Positions 1 through 9,918 of a stretch of 64,000 bases of DNA are shown one piece after another (the first letter of the stretch is position 1; each line of letters begins with the position of its first letter). The notes beneath the pieces were generated by a model. That model did not search any database. It was given only the letters and a program-made list of their open reading frames with translations, and was not told where the DNA came from. The position numbers and the translations under genes are program-made. The stretch comes from UBA946 sp031550725 (GTDB lineage Bacteria; Bacillota; Clostridia; Oscillospirales; Ruminococcaceae): NCBI GenBank assembly GCA_031550725.1, contig JAVBOH010000033.1:1-64000 (forward strand). Direction: 5' to 3'.

Positions 1-134
1 ACATATTTATAATTATTTTAAGTATACAACATTTTATATAAAATTTCAATGATAATTAAATAATTTTAGATTAACTAATTAATGTTATGTTGTTATTTAT
101 TATAAATAACTGTTGCTTGTCACGCAAAACCCAA

Positions 135-180
135 AAACCCCCTCATAATTGATAATTTAATTTCAATTATGAGGGGGTTT
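135..180. terminator. Rho-independent terminator, 16-bp stem
   Basis: AAACCCCCTCATAATT at 135-150 pairs perfectly with its complement at 165-180, and the stem is followed by T residues. The A-run on the other side means it could act on both strands. It would end transcripts entering from left of the window. Confidence 0.8.
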
Positions 181-699
181 TCAATAGCGAAAACGATGAT
201 AAAATACTTACAAGGTTTGATATTATTATACATCAAAATATTATCAAAATCCATTTTTATATGAAAATAAATAATAATTAAAATATCATATTATACACTC
301 GGCGTTAAAATATGACAATTCATATACAAAGACGGTCAATAACATTAAGAGTAACAGTATTAACCCAATGAATAAATTTATTGAAGACATCTCTAATTTC
401 ATCTCTATTATTGAAAAAGATAGCCCTGAGCAAAATTCATCAAACCAAGAAAACAAAAGGTTTTAAGGCATAAAGTTTAAAATTTGTCACTCAAAATATA
501 TAGAAACAGCCAACCACTTTTGGTATAATTAAAATGTAAAGAAAACCACACGAAAGGGGTTGGCTGTTATATTCATGCTGGATTTGAAAAGCTAAAAAAA
601 AAGGAATTTATAAAGATTTTTCTAAGAATTACTTGTTGCATATCAATCTCTATGGTTAAGAAACAAAGAGTTTGGACTACTGATAACTACTATCTTATA

Positions 700-906
700 T
701 TAAATTTTCATCTGATGTCTTGTGGATTTCTACATCAGCTAGTATTCTATCAAGCAAATCTATATCAGGTGATAATTCTGAAAACACGACTTCTGCACGT
801 TCACGCTCCAATTAATTGGGATATGTAGACCATAATCTTTCAAAATCAAAGAGTGTTGGACTTTGATTAATTCCTTTACCCTGTGGAAATTCATCATTGT
901 TTACAC
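700..906 (-). pseudogene. Decayed 3' end of an unidentified gene
   Basis: One minus-strand frame reads about 68 codons with a single in-frame TAA near 814. It includes PQGKGINQSPTLFDFERLW and, after the stop, LERERAEVVFSELSPDIDLL. The composition is protein-like, but there is no start codon or ribosome binding site. I do not recognise the family. Confidence 0.35.
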
Positions 907-1093
907 TTGGTCATATGATAATATTTAATATATTAATATTTTCCAATTTATTGTATCTAAAATATGCTAATTTCTAAATCATTTTCAATAAATAGTGACG
1001 ATAATCCATATAATTGTGACTTTTCTCTATACCCAAAATCACTTTAATAAGGTAAAATATAAGAATAAACTAAATTATAATGGAGGAAATATT

Positions 1094-1786
1094 ATGAAGA
1101 AAATTTTAAGTTTAATTTTATCAGCAGTAATGGCATTATCTATGGCGGTAACAGTAGTGGCAGCAGATATTCAAGATACAGCAAAGGAACTGGAGCTTGG
1201 CAAAACAGTTTCAGGAAAGATGAGTTATTTAAAAGGTGAACAAAAGGATTATAAGATTACAGTTACAAAAAAGGGTACCTTAAATATTACGTTTGAAAAC
1301 TGGGATACCACAGGTCTTATTTCTGTATATGATTCTGATGACAGATATATTCAACCTACAGAAACTGAAACAATACAGGGTTGGATTACAAAAGATCCAG
1401 ACTATGTTTATTGTCATATAAATGATGTATCCAAGAAACAAAAAAGCATATTAAGTTATGAAGTAAAAAAGGGTACATATTATGTAAGAATAGTTGCTTA
1501 TAACACTAATGATAAAGATTTTAAACTTACAGCAAAAATGGCTTCAACAACAGAGGATGACAGCTCATCCAGCAGCAGTCCAATTGTAGTTATTACTCTT
1601 GACAAGGGTGACACTATTAAACTTGGCACAACATCAAACAGTAACTGCACATATAAATCAAGCAACACAGCAGTTGCAACAGTTACATCAGGCGGAAAGG
1701 TAAAGACTGTAAAAAAAGGAACTGCTGATATTAAAATTAAAAATGGCAGTAAAACTATTACTGTTAGAATTAAGGTAGTTGATTAA
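1094..1786 (+). CDS. Exported protein with C-terminal Ig-like (Big_2-type) domain
   Basis: This 230-residue protein has a classical Sec signal peptide (MKKILSLILSAVMALSMAVT, cleavage after VVAA). A PPC-like beta-rich region follows at about 30-150, then a Ser-rich linker, then a Big_2-type module at about 165-228 (YKSSNTAVATVTSGGKVKTV). The start at 1094 is preceded by TGGAGGAAAT; an upstream in-frame start at 995 has no ribosome binding site. It is the first gene of a plus-strand set of exported proteins that runs to 7210. A role at the cell surface or in the matrix is inferred from the domains only. Confidence 0.8.
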   Translation: MKKILSLILSAVMALSMAVTVVAADIQDTAKELELGKTVSGKMSYLKGEQKDYKITVTKKGTLNITFENWDTTGLISVYDSDDRYIQPTETETIQGWITKDPDYVYCHINDVSKKQKSILSYEVKKGTYYVRIVAYNTNDKDFKLTAKMASTTEDDSSSSSSPIVVITLDKGDTIKLGTTSNSNCTYKSSNTAVATVTSGGKVKTVKKGTADIKIKNGSKTITVRIKVVD

Positions 1787-1815
1787 GTATTTATTAATTT
1801 ATTCAGGAGATAAGT

Positions 1816-3150
1816 TTGAAAATAAATTTTTATAAAAGGATGGTTGTTATTATGAAAAACATAAAAAAAATTCTTTCGTTGATGCTAAGTATAGCACTCG
1901 TTATTATAATACTCCCAACAACAGCTAATGCAGCTAGTTCATTTAGCCTTACTAAATCATCGACCGAACGATATGCTGAAAGAAACTATAACTTTAGTTT
2001 TAGCTCGCCGAAATCAGGTGTGGCATATACTGTTGTAATGGAAACAGGAACAAAGCTTACTGCAAGCAATGATTTAAATTGGTTTAAAGACAATGGCGGT
2101 AAAAAATATGTATCTTCTGATCACATCAATGAAGTTAGGACATACCCATCAATAGTTCCAGAAGCACTTGCTAACAAATCATCTTTGACTGTTTACACAA
2201 TTCTTGAAAGTGAAGATGGCAGTGGCTGCAGTAATATATTAGAAACCCATTTAAATGGCTGGAAAGATGGTGCTGAGGTTATATCCACACCATCAAAATC
2301 CACAAATTCTGCAGTTACATTAAAACTAAATGCAAGCAAAGCAGCAATTGGTGTAGGTGAAACTTATACATTAAAGCCAACAACTAATTCATCCAAAACA
2401 ATTACATGGTCATCAAGTGATAAGTCTGTTGCAGCAGTTAAGAATGGTAAAATCACAGCAAAAAGCACAGGTACTGCTACAATAACAGCAAAGGTTGACG
2501 GAAAAACAGCAAAGGCTGTAATAACAGTTAAGAAAGCACCAACAAAGGTAACTGCAAAAGATGTTACAGTTGAAAAAGGTAAGACTGCATCAGCAGTTTT
2601 ATCATTTCCATCAGGCTCAGTCAGCAAGTCAAATACTTTTGTAAGCTCTGATAAAAGCATTGCCACAGTTAATAAAACAACTGGAAAAATCACAGGCGTA
2701 AAAGCAGGAAGCTGTACAATTACGGTAACAACATATAATAAAAAAACTACAAAAATCAAGGTGACAGTTATCGATAAAGGTGCACAAGCCAAAAAATCAA
2801 ACGGTAGTATGACCTTAGGTGAAGCCATTGCAGCGGCAGGTGTTTCAATACCAGCAGGTGCAAACTTTATAGACTTTAACATGAAAAATTATATCGTTAT
2901 TATTGCTCCTAAGGATAATGGTGTACAGAATGTTGAGATATTTGGTTTTGAGGGAAAAACATATGTTGTAGGTGCGTTTATTAAGGTTTATGATGATGCT
3001 GATAAGGTAAAAGAATTCAGCTGGGATTATATTGGTAATGTTTCCTACAATGTAATGAAGGTGAATATTCCGAACGGACGAGATAATTTAATCAGTCAGG
3101 TAGACGACTGGCGTTCAGAAGGAAAAACCGTTTATGTAGGAGAAGTGTAA
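1816..3150 (+). CDS. Exported protein with two Ig-like (Big_2-type) domains
   Basis: The protein has up to 444 residues with a Sec signal peptide ending TTANAAS. The N-terminal region of about 130 residues is not recognised. Two Big_2-type modules follow (WSSSDKSVAAVKNGKITAKS and FVSSDKSIATVNKTTGKITG), then a unique 120-residue C-terminus. A TTG start at 1816 sits 6 nt after AGGAGA; an ATG at 1852 would give a shorter, more usual signal peptide and is the main alternative. It follows the first Ig-like gene by 29 bp and is probably cotranscribed with it. Extracellular adhesion or scaffolding is an inference. Confidence 0.8.
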   Translation: MKINFYKRMVVIMKNIKKILSLMLSIALVIIILPTTANAASSFSLTKSSTERYAERNYNFSFSSPKSGVAYTVVMETGTKLTASNDLNWFKDNGGKKYVSSDHINEVRTYPSIVPEALANKSSLTVYTILESEDGSGCSNILETHLNGWKDGAEVISTPSKSTNSAVTLKLNASKAAIGVGETYTLKPTTNSSKTITWSSSDKSVAAVKNGKITAKSTGTATITAKVDGKTAKAVITVKKAPTKVTAKDVTVEKGKTASAVLSFPSGSVSKSNTFVSSDKSIATVNKTTGKITGVKAGSCTITVTTYNKKTTKIKVTVIDKGAQAKKSNGSMTLGEAIAAAGVSIPAGANFIDFNMKNYIVIIAPKDNGVQNVEIFGFEGKTYVVGAFIKVYDDADKVKEFSWDYIGNVSYNVMKVNIPNGRDNLISQVDDWRSEGKTVYVGEV

Positions 3151-3223
3151 TGAGAAACAAGTATTTCTATATTAACGGTAAAAAGAAATTGATATGAAGC
3201 AAAAAAGCGGAGGGGATTGAATT

Positions 3224-4363
3224 ATGAAAAAACTAATAAGCATTTTTATGGCAATGACTATCTTAATGGGAGTATTTATTATTCCTGTTTCAGGAGCGGA
3301 TGATAAGCTTGCTGGTAACTCATCTGGAAATATTGTTAATGGGTATGGAAAAGCTGTAACATCCGATGGTTGGATTTATTATGTATTACAAGAAAAGAAT
3401 TCCAAAGATTATAACACTGATTCAATTTATAAAATAAAAATTGATGGAACACAAAAGAAGCGTATTTATTATTCTGATGAAGCTTTTAACTATATAGGTG
3501 ATTTAAACATTATTGGGGATAAACTATACTTTCTTGAACAGACAATATATATGACTAATAAAGCAATTAATGAAACAACCTTTAATGTGATTAATACTGA
3601 TGGCAGCAATTACAACACTTTAATAAATGGCATGAAGGAAGTAATGAATTTTACAGTGTATGATAATACAGTTTATTACATAGTAAATGAAAAAGAAAAA
3701 AAAGAACTCATGAAAATGGATCTTAAAACAAAAAAGAAAACTAAAATGGATAATGTGGTTGCTAAGTTTGATAAGAAGTGGAAAACATCCAATATGTTTT
3801 CCTATGGGGGCATTTCAGTTGTTGACGATTGTTTGTATTATTCAATATTGATGACAGGTTTTTTTTCATGGGGCTCTAACACTGAAAAAGCAGCTAAAAA
3901 AATAGCAGGTTATTACAAATTAGATTTAAAAACAAACAAGAGAACAAAGCTTGAGGGAATTATCGGAAGCGGAGATTATCTATTTAGGGATACAATGACA
4001 ACGGTGGTTTCTGATGGGTATATTTATTTTGGACAGGAACAAAATAAAGGCTGGGGAGATTATAGCTTATACAGAATGACAACAGACGGCAAAAATAAAA
4101 CTGAGATTTTGACAGATATAAAAATGAAGTGTTTTAATGTTTCAAACGGCTGGATTTACTATTGCGCAGGTGACACAGTTTCAAAACAATCAATAGTAAA
4201 AATTGATGTTAATGGTAAAAACAAAAAAACATTAGTAAAAAATATTGATGTTTCTAATATCAATGTAGTCGGTGACTGGATTTATTATACTCAGAAAGTA
4301 AATGGTGAAAAGATTTTGAAAAAAATTAAAACCGATGGTACGAAAAGTGCAACTGTAAAATAA
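3224..4363 (+). CDS. Exported DUF5050-type repeat protein
   Basis: The 379-residue protein has a signal peptide (MKKLISIFMAMTILMGVFII, cleavage near SGA). The rest is repeats of the type DGWIYYV...I..DGT..K, which form a beta-propeller-like DUF5050 fold in related Clostridia proteins. GGAGGGG precedes the ATG at 3224. It is a tandem paralogue of the next gene, which starts 15 bp after its stop. Family function is not known; an extracellular sensing or binding role is only a guess. Confidence 0.8.
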   Translation: MKKLISIFMAMTILMGVFIIPVSGADDKLAGNSSGNIVNGYGKAVTSDGWIYYVLQEKNSKDYNTDSIYKIKIDGTQKKRIYYSDEAFNYIGDLNIIGDKLYFLEQTIYMTNKAINETTFNVINTDGSNYNTLINGMKEVMNFTVYDNTVYYIVNEKEKKELMKMDLKTKKKTKMDNVVAKFDKKWKTSNMFSYGGISVVDDCLYYSILMTGFFSWGSNTEKAAKKIAGYYKLDLKTNKRTKLEGIIGSGDYLFRDTMTTVVSDGYIYFGQEQNKGWGDYSLYRMTTDGKNKTEILTDIKMKCFNVSNGWIYYCAGDTVSKQSIVKIDVNGKNKKTLVKNIDVSNINVVGDWIYYTQKVNGEKILKKIKTDGTKSATVK

Positions 4364-4378
4364 ACAAGGGGAATTATC

Positions 4379-5383
4379 ATGAAAAAATTAATAAGCATCT
4401 TTCTTTCAATAACAATTTTAGCGGGAATGTTTATCATTCCAACATCAGCGGCGACTACAAAGAACGAAAACAATGGATTTAATATTAATAACGGCACAAT
4501 TTCAGCTTTTGATGGTACATGGATTTATTATATCAAGGACAAACAAATTCGCAAATTCAAAAATGATGGTACTAAGGATGCCGCTGTTTATACAGCTAAT
4601 AACTGGATATATGACCTTTATGTATATGATGGCTATATTTATTATAATTTATCAGGCAGTGGTATTAACAAAGTAAAAACAGACGGTACTAAAAATCAGG
4701 TGCTTGTAAAAAGTGATGATATAAGAAATTATCAGGTTGTTAATGGGTATATTTATTTCGTTGAATATAATAAAACATATAATTTATGCTCTGTTAAGAC
4801 TGATGGAACAGGTAAAAAAACTATCGTTAAAAATGTAGATACTAATTATAAGTTTTTCGTTTCGAGTGGATATATTTATTATGCTGCTACTCGTACAGTA
4901 AAGGTACAGACATGGACTGAAAATGTATCCGAATGGATAAGAATAAAAACTGATGGTACTGGCAAAAAGACTTATGATTTCAAACCTAATACTAATAATT
5001 TAATTGTCGATAATGGTAATATTTATTATGATAATTATGACAATAAGTTTTTCTGTCTTGACACAAAGGGTAAGACAACAGAATTAAAGTTCACCTTAGC
5101 ATACAACGATAAGCTTTTAGGTATATATGATGGTGTTGTTTATTACTTTACATATGATGATACTGCGAAAGTATATAAATTAATGCAGATGAATTTAGAT
5201 GGCACAGGTAAAAAAGTTATAGTTAAACTAAAATCAAGATATTCAGACCATAGTTTTAATATTTCAGGTGGCTGGATTATATATGAAGATGACGGTTATG
5301 CTTTATATGCAAGAAGCCTTGACGGAAAGCAAAAAAAGACACTTAAAAAAGGTACTACAACAAGAACTGATATTGGTATGTAA
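4379..5383 (+). CDS. Exported DUF5050-type repeat protein, paralogue of preceding gene
   Basis: The 334-residue protein has a signal peptide nearly identical to its neighbour's (MKKLISIFLSITILAGMFII). Repeats such as DGYIYYNLSGSGINKVKTDG and NGYIYFVE...KTDGTGKKTI are DUF5050-like propeller blades. AAGGGG lies upstream of the ATG. Tandem duplication with divergence is the simplest explanation for the pair. A short hairpin (5401-5426) after the stop may reduce readthrough into the downstream lipoprotein genes. Confidence 0.8.
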   Translation: MKKLISIFLSITILAGMFIIPTSAATTKNENNGFNINNGTISAFDGTWIYYIKDKQIRKFKNDGTKDAAVYTANNWIYDLYVYDGYIYYNLSGSGINKVKTDGTKNQVLVKSDDIRNYQVVNGYIYFVEYNKTYNLCSVKTDGTGKKTIVKNVDTNYKFFVSSGYIYYAATRTVKVQTWTENVSEWIRIKTDGTGKKTYDFKPNTNNLIVDNGNIYYDNYDNKFFCLDTKGKTTELKFTLAYNDKLLGIYDGVVYYFTYDDTAKVYKLMQMNLDGTGKKVIVKLKSRYSDHSFNISGGWIIYEDDGYALYARSLDGKQKKTLKKGTTTRTDIGM

Positions 5384-5400
5384 TAAATACAACAAAAGCA

Positions 5401-5426
5401 AAGTATTCTGCGAAAACGGAATACTT
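5401..5426 (+). terminator. Small hairpin between exported-protein genes
   Basis: AAGTATTC (5401-5408) pairs with GAATACTT (5419-5426). There is no long T-run, so it is probably a weak attenuator or mRNA-stabilising hairpin rather than a full terminator. Confidence 0.4.
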
Positions 5427-5454
5427 TACTTGATTTAAAAGAGGATGTTTTTAT

Positions 5455-6123
5455 ATGAAAAAAATTACAAGCATTTTTATGTTATTTGTTATGTTATTTG
5501 TTTTTACAGCCTGCAGTGATAACACAGACATTCAAAACAGTAATAATAACACTAACCAACTAGTTTCAGAGGGTGACGATAAGAAAGTTACATCTCTGAC
5601 ACAATCACAAGAAGAAACACCAAGTCAAATAGATGTCATAACAATACCGGTTTTGTCATCAGCTACAGAAGTTAAAGAGGTTAGTATAAGTGAATTAATT
5701 ATTAACCCAGAAATAATCAGTTTAACAGCTCAAGAAAATTCAGATGGTACTTTGACATATACATATATTGATACATCAATCAAACAGCTGTATTCATCTG
5801 ATGATACTACAAGATATTTAATGGCAATATATGCACTTAACGAATCGAATAATCCATTAACAGTAACATCTATTAGTACATATAGCATTCCTGAGGATGA
5901 AAAATATATTTTAGATTTTTCAATGATGGTTGGATATGACTCAATTATTGAGGATAATCCTGAGGTTGTTGTTAATAGCGATGGTATATCTATCACATGG
6001 ATAAGTGGATTTATAGGTGGAAGTATAAATGAAATTAACAGTTTTCTCGTTGAGATTAATTTTGATATAGGTAATGAACGTGTTAGTGAACAGATTAGAT
6101 TTGAAAGAGATATATTAAAATAA
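5455..6123 (+). CDS. Lipoprotein of unknown function
   Basis: The 222-residue protein begins with a type II signal peptide and a lipobox (VFTAC, cysteine at about residue 20), so it should be a membrane-anchored surface lipoprotein. A Ser/Thr/Gln-rich linker of about 40 residues follows, then a roughly 150-residue domain of Ig-like composition with no family motif that I recognise. It has a weak upstream GAGGA ribosome binding site and lies 43 bp before a second lipoprotein gene on the same strand. Confidence 0.7.
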   Translation: MKKITSIFMLFVMLFVFTACSDNTDIQNSNNNTNQLVSEGDDKKVTSLTQSQEETPSQIDVITIPVLSSATEVKEVSISELIINPEIISLTAQENSDGTLTYTYIDTSIKQLYSSDDTTRYLMAIYALNESNNPLTVTSISTYSIPEDEKYILDFSMMVGYDSIIEDNPEVVVNSDGISITWISGFIGGSINEINSFLVEINFDIGNERVSEQIRFERDILK

Positions 6124-6166
6124 TTAAGTAATTTACTATTATTATAAAAATTTAGAGGAAGTATAT

Positions 6167-7210
6167 ATGAATTTAACTAAGAAAAGTATAATAAAATCAA
6201 TATTGGTATTTATATTGGCATTTTCACTTACCGCATGTAATGCTGAGAACCAACAGGATAACAACGATGATACACAAAATAATACAACTGCTGAAGAATC
6301 AACAATATCACAGGCAATAGAAATTAATGAAACAAGTTCGGCTCCTGTGAATGAATTAAAAGCTGGAGATATGATTTACTTTGATTTTATGACAGATGCC
6401 GGCAGTGATGAACCTGCAGCAACAATATGGGGTATACAATTTGGATTTAAGGGTGATACATCAGCTAATTTACCAACGATGAAAAATCTGAACATTTATA
6501 AAAACAATGTGCAGATAAGTACACCAGAAAACCAATTTGGTCCTGTCACATATTATGGTACAACAGATAACACCTCTTATAGTATTGAATTTTCATATGC
6601 ATATGGCGAGGAAATAAACGAATTTCCTGCTGAATATTATTTCACACTTGACTTAAACGGCACAACAATACGCAGCAATACATACAACTGGCGTGCTGAT
6701 GGGGTTTTAGAATGCTTATGGGATCAGCCTGTATGGGCATTTAATTTACCTGCAACATCAGATAATATTTCTAATAATAACATTTCTGATAATGACATTT
6801 CTGACGATACAATTGTTATGCCAGATGGTACATTTGATGGTGATATGAACGGATTTGGCATTTGGAATTATCGTAACATTCGTTATGAAGGAGAGTTTCT
6901 TAACGGTAAACCGAATGGTAATGGCACTTTATATGTAACAATGAGTATAGATATGCAAGTTGAAGTCATCTTAACTGGAACATGGCTGAATGGCATGGCT
7001 AATGGTGATATAACTATGACACAAGCATCGACAAACAGTGATTGGAAAGCATCATTCGATAATTTTAAGGCAGTAAACGGTACAGTTGAAAGTGAAATAA
7101 GCATTGCTGATCCAGAACTGCAATATGTTGTAACATTAGACCCAAATAACACAAAAATATGTGTTGCACCATGGGGTGATATTCAAATTAGCTATGCATG
7201 GTTAGAATAA
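6167..7210 (+). CDS. Lipoprotein with MORN-like repeats
   Basis: The 347-residue protein has a lipoprotein signal ending in SLTAC. An acidic, Asn-rich linker follows, then a beta-rich domain at about 65-195. A linker of repeated SDN/NIS follows. The C-terminal part contains MORN-like repeats (YEGEFLNGKPNGNGTLYV, then LTGTWLNGMANGDI). RBS-like GAGGAAG precedes the ATG at 6167. A strong terminator right after it (7232-7272) ends the exported-protein cluster. Function unknown. Confidence 0.75.
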   Translation: MNLTKKSIIKSILVFILAFSLTACNAENQQDNNDDTQNNTTAEESTISQAIEINETSSAPVNELKAGDMIYFDFMTDAGSDEPAATIWGIQFGFKGDTSANLPTMKNLNIYKNNVQISTPENQFGPVTYYGTTDNTSYSIEFSYAYGEEINEFPAEYYFTLDLNGTTIRSNTYNWRADGVLECLWDQPVWAFNLPATSDNISNNNISDNDISDDTIVMPDGTFDGDMNGFGIWNYRNIRYEGEFLNGKPNGNGTLYVTMSIDMQVEVILTGTWLNGMANGDITMTQASTNSDWKASFDNFKAVNGTVESEISIADPELQYVVTLDPNNTKICVAPWGDIQISYAWLE

Positions 7211-7231
7211 TCATATTCAAAACATAACACC

Positions 7232-7272
7232 TTAAAACCCCACTAAGCTTTGTTTGCTTAGTGGGGTTTTAA
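7232..7272. terminator. Terminator, 17-bp stem
   Basis: TTAAAACCCCACTAAGC at 7232-7248 pairs perfectly with 7256-7272. It closes the plus-strand exported-protein cluster and carries the A/T flanks of a bidirectional terminator. Confidence 0.9.
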
Positions 7273-7295
7273 ATTATTCATTACACATTATACTT

Positions 7296-7387
7296 ATCCC
7301 AAGTTAAAAAATGTCTAAAAAATCGAGTATAAACCATGATGTACGGTTTGTACGAAGATTTTTTAGCAATCATTTTTACTTGGGATT
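7296..7387. repeat. 92-bp nested palindrome (MITE-like or bidirectional terminator)
   Basis: There are three concentric paired segments. ATCCCAAGT near 7296 pairs with ACTTGGGAT ending at 7387. AAAAAATC pairs with GATTTTTT, and GTATAAACC pairs imperfectly with GGTTTGTAC. The structure ends five bases before the kinase stop codon. It could terminate the minus-strand operon or be a miniature inverted-repeat element. Confidence 0.55.
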
Positions 7388-7391
7388 AGTA

Positions 7392-9089
7392 TTAAACATC
7401 AGGTATTATTGGCAGCACAACTGTTACAGTTGTCCCCTTTTCATACTCACTTTCAATGGATATACCATATTGTTCACCATATTTAAGTTTAATTCTTCGC
7501 TCAATATTAATAAGTGCAACTCCATTCAGACTAGGTTCTGGAAAATCTCCTGCATTTTTAAGCAAAAGTCTATCCTGTATCAAAGCCAACTTATTCTTTG
7601 TTATCCCTTTGCCATTATCAGAAATTTCAAAGCATACTTTATTATCTTTAATAAATCCGTTTATCACAAGTTTTGCATTACAATTCATTTCACTCAAACC
7701 ATGTGTGATAGCATTTTCGACAATCGGCTGAAGAATAAGTCCCATTATCATATAGTCTGCTAGTGTGTCATCTACGTTATAACTTACTTCGAATTTATCA
7801 TTATAGCGAATGTTCATTATTGATATATATTGCTCAAGAACTTCAAAATCAGCGAAAATATTTACTAAAGCCTCACCACTATGACTATGCTTGAGCATTA
7901 AAGCAAGCCCTTCGGCTATCTGTGCTGCTTTTACATTTTCGTTTTGGTCGGAAAGGCTTTTTATATTTTTTAGTGTATTTACAACAAAATGTGCATCCAT
8001 TTGTGAAGTAAGCAGACCAATACGCATTTTTTGCTTTAATATTTCTGCGCTATATAGCTTTTCACGTTCTGTCATAAGCTCTATGTTATGCTTTTCTGTT
8101 TGGTTTAACATATCGTTTATAACATCAGCAAGAGTATCAAAATCATCAATACCTGTTTTATGCAGACGTGTTTCCTTATTATCGCCGATTTTACGCACTC
8201 CTACAATAATATCTGCCATAGGTTTTATCATACCTTTTGATAGATATCGATATAAAATTGAAATTACTGCAAGTAGAAGACATAAAAGTATCAGTGATAT
8301 AATTCCTAAAATTATGTTTATCTGTGATAAATTGCTTTTTCGAACTGCTGCTGAAACTGTAAGATGTGTTCCTGTTACTTCTGCCGTTGAAACAAATCCA
8401 TACTGAGAAATAAATTCTTCTGTTGTCATATCAATAAATGATGGATTGTTTGACATTATAACCTTGCCATCTTGCATTACTGCTGTATCCATGCCTTTAA
8501 AAACACTGCTATAATCAAGCTTTCTGCTTATCTTGTTAAGTCCTGTCAATATAATAACATTTCCTGCTTTTACAGGTACTTGTCCCGAATAATCAAAAAC
8601 AGGTGCATTGTGACAGAAAAAAAGTGTGTTATCAAGCTCTATTACTTTAAATGCCGAACCCTCACCAACAAAGTGTTTATATAATTCTTCACAAGCTGAA
8701 TTGCTAAGCCCACCAATAAAACGAAAATATTCACCATCACTGTTAATTGTAATAACACTGTCTGTTTCAGATACTGTTGATGCAGCCTTTTGAATAATTT
8801 CTGAAACAACACTTGACTTTTCGTAATAAGCGTGAACATCCTGTTCCGTCAAAAAATCCCTGATATAAGATGAGCTTGTTATAACAGAGGTAATAGTTTT
8901 CATTTGTAAAAGCTCAGCGCTTATATTATCTGTGATATTATCTGCTGCCAGAATCGTGTTTTCCTTTGCACTTCTATTTATAATATCAGTAACAATACCA
9001 TGATAAAAAAGCCATAACGCAAGAATTATACTTGTATAGATAACAATTGCTATTATAAAACGCTGATAAAGCGGTAGTTTATGTTTCAT
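7392..9089 (-). CDS. YesM/LytS-type sensor histidine kinase
   Basis: The 565-residue protein has an N-terminal transmembrane helix, an extracytoplasmic Cache-like domain at about 40-255, a second helix at about 260-285, and a HAMP linker. A His_kinase region follows with phospho-acceptor motif AHFVVNTLKNIKSL (about 365) and a HATPase domain with N-box QPIVENAITHGL (about 456) and G-box DNGKGI. The family norm at the acceptor is PHFLFNTL, so the AHFVVN variant is unusual, but the His is kept. Its ATG overlaps the end of the response regulator gene by 4 bp, which indicates translational coupling. It probably senses an extracellular ligand, perhaps via the adjacent binding lipoprotein. Confidence 0.9.
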   Translation of the reverse strand: MKHKLPLYQRFIIAIVIYTSIILALWLFYHGIVTDIINRSAKENTILAADNITDNISAELLQMKTITSVITSSSYIRDFLTEQDVHAYYEKSSVVSEIIQKAASTVSETDSVITINSDGEYFRFIGGLSNSACEELYKHFVGEGSAFKVIELDNTLFFCHNAPVFDYSGQVPVKAGNVIILTGLNKISRKLDYSSVFKGMDTAVMQDGKVIMSNNPSFIDMTTEEFISQYGFVSTAEVTGTHLTVSAAVRKSNLSQINIILGIISLILLCLLLAVISILYRYLSKGMIKPMADIIVGVRKIGDNKETRLHKTGIDDFDTLADVINDMLNQTEKHNIELMTEREKLYSAEILKQKMRIGLLTSQMDAHFVVNTLKNIKSLSDQNENVKAAQIAEGLALMLKHSHSGEALVNIFADFEVLEQYISIMNIRYNDKFEVSYNVDDTLADYMIMGLILQPIVENAITHGLSEMNCNAKLVINGFIKDNKVCFEISDNGKGITKNKLALIQDRLLLKNAGDFPEPSLNGVALINIERRIKLKYGEQYGISIESEYEKGTTVTVVLPIIPDV

Positions 9090-9811
9090 ATACCTACTCC
9101 TCTGAATGCAGTCGGAGTGTATGAATGATACTCTTTAAAAACTCTGCAAAAATAAAAATAATCATTATATCCGCAAAATCCTGCTATTTCTTTTACACTA
9201 TACTGTGTACTTTTTAATAAACGTGCTGCCTCATCCATACGAAGTGCTGTCATATAGGAGGTAAATGTAGTCCCTAAATAATTTGCAAAAAGATTGCATA
9301 TATATTTTTGATTAAGCCCAAATTGTTGACTTAATGTTTCAAGTGTATGCTTTTCCGTTATATTTTCTCTTAAAAATGCAATAAGCTTATTAAACTCTGG
9401 TGATGGTGTATCAGCTGGCATTGACTTATCCTTTTTCGCAGCAAGCTTAATTGAAAGTTTCGTTAACAAGTCTTGAAGCTCATAATCTGAAATAGGTTTT
9501 GTGAGATAATCAAAGCCACCCATTTTAAAAAAACGTCTTGACTCCTCAAACTCTCCATATGCACTGACAATTACAAATTCACAGTTAATTCCCTTTTGTT
9601 TTAGTATATCCATTAATTCAACACCAGAACATTGCGGCATTTTTAAATCAGTAAATACTACATCAGGACTTATCCTCTTTATTTCCTTTATTGCTAAGAA
9701 AGGGTCAGTACTGCAGCCAGCAATTGTATATCCACATTCAGCAAAGATTTTCTTATTAATAAATTCATTCAGCACTAAGCTTTCATCATCAATAAAATAT
9801 GCACTATACAT
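9086..9811 (-). CDS. YesN-type AraC-family response regulator
   Basis: The 241-residue protein has a receiver domain at about 1-120 (DDE pocket FIDDES, phospho-Asp in VVFTDLKMP, Lys in YLTKPIS). A C-terminal AraC/XylS double helix-turn-helix follows at about 145-240 (LETLSQQFGLNQKYICNLF, then VKEIAGFCGYNDYFYFCRVF). The start at 9811 gives MYSAYFIDDES; upstream in-frame starts overlap the GAGGGGG ribosome binding site. It is the cognate regulator of the downstream kinase. In this family targets are usually carbohydrate uptake or hydrolysis genes; here the neighbouring solute-binding gene is a likely one. Confidence 0.9.
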   Translation of the reverse strand: MYSAYFIDDESLVLNEFINKKIFAECGYTIAGCSTDPFLAIKEIKRISPDVVFTDLKMPQCSGVELMDILKQKGINCEFVIVSAYGEFEESRRFFKMGGFDYLTKPISDYELQDLLTKLSIKLAAKKDKSMPADTPSPEFNKLIAFLRENITEKHTLETLSQQFGLNQKYICNLFANYLGTTFTSYMTALRMDEAARLLKSTQYSVKEIAGFCGYNDYFYFCRVFKEYHSYTPTAFRGVGI

Positions 9812-9918
9812 AATTACTGCCATCCCCCTCAAATAAAAATACTATTACTATTTTACTACTAAAACGAAAAATAAAGTATGGATAAAAGTCATTATTATAT
9901 GGATTATCGTCACATTTT

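Larger units (their letters stand above)
1..1093. other. Intergenic region with terminator and decayed sequence
   Basis: I see no intact gene in this stretch. It holds a terminator hairpin at 135-180, an inverted repeat (CAGCCAACC and GGTTGGCTG, about 509-566) around a TATAAT-like box, and a decayed minus-strand reading frame at about 700-906. The first exported-protein gene starts at 1094. Confidence 0.6.

Noticed and set aside
2364..2882. 172-codon minus-strand frame inside the Ig-like protein gene
   Set aside because: Antisense shadow of a Thr/Lys/Ala-rich coding sequence; no ribosome binding site.
7311..8406. Plus-strand open frames across the kinase gene
   Set aside because: They lie fully opposite a well-supported histidine kinase.
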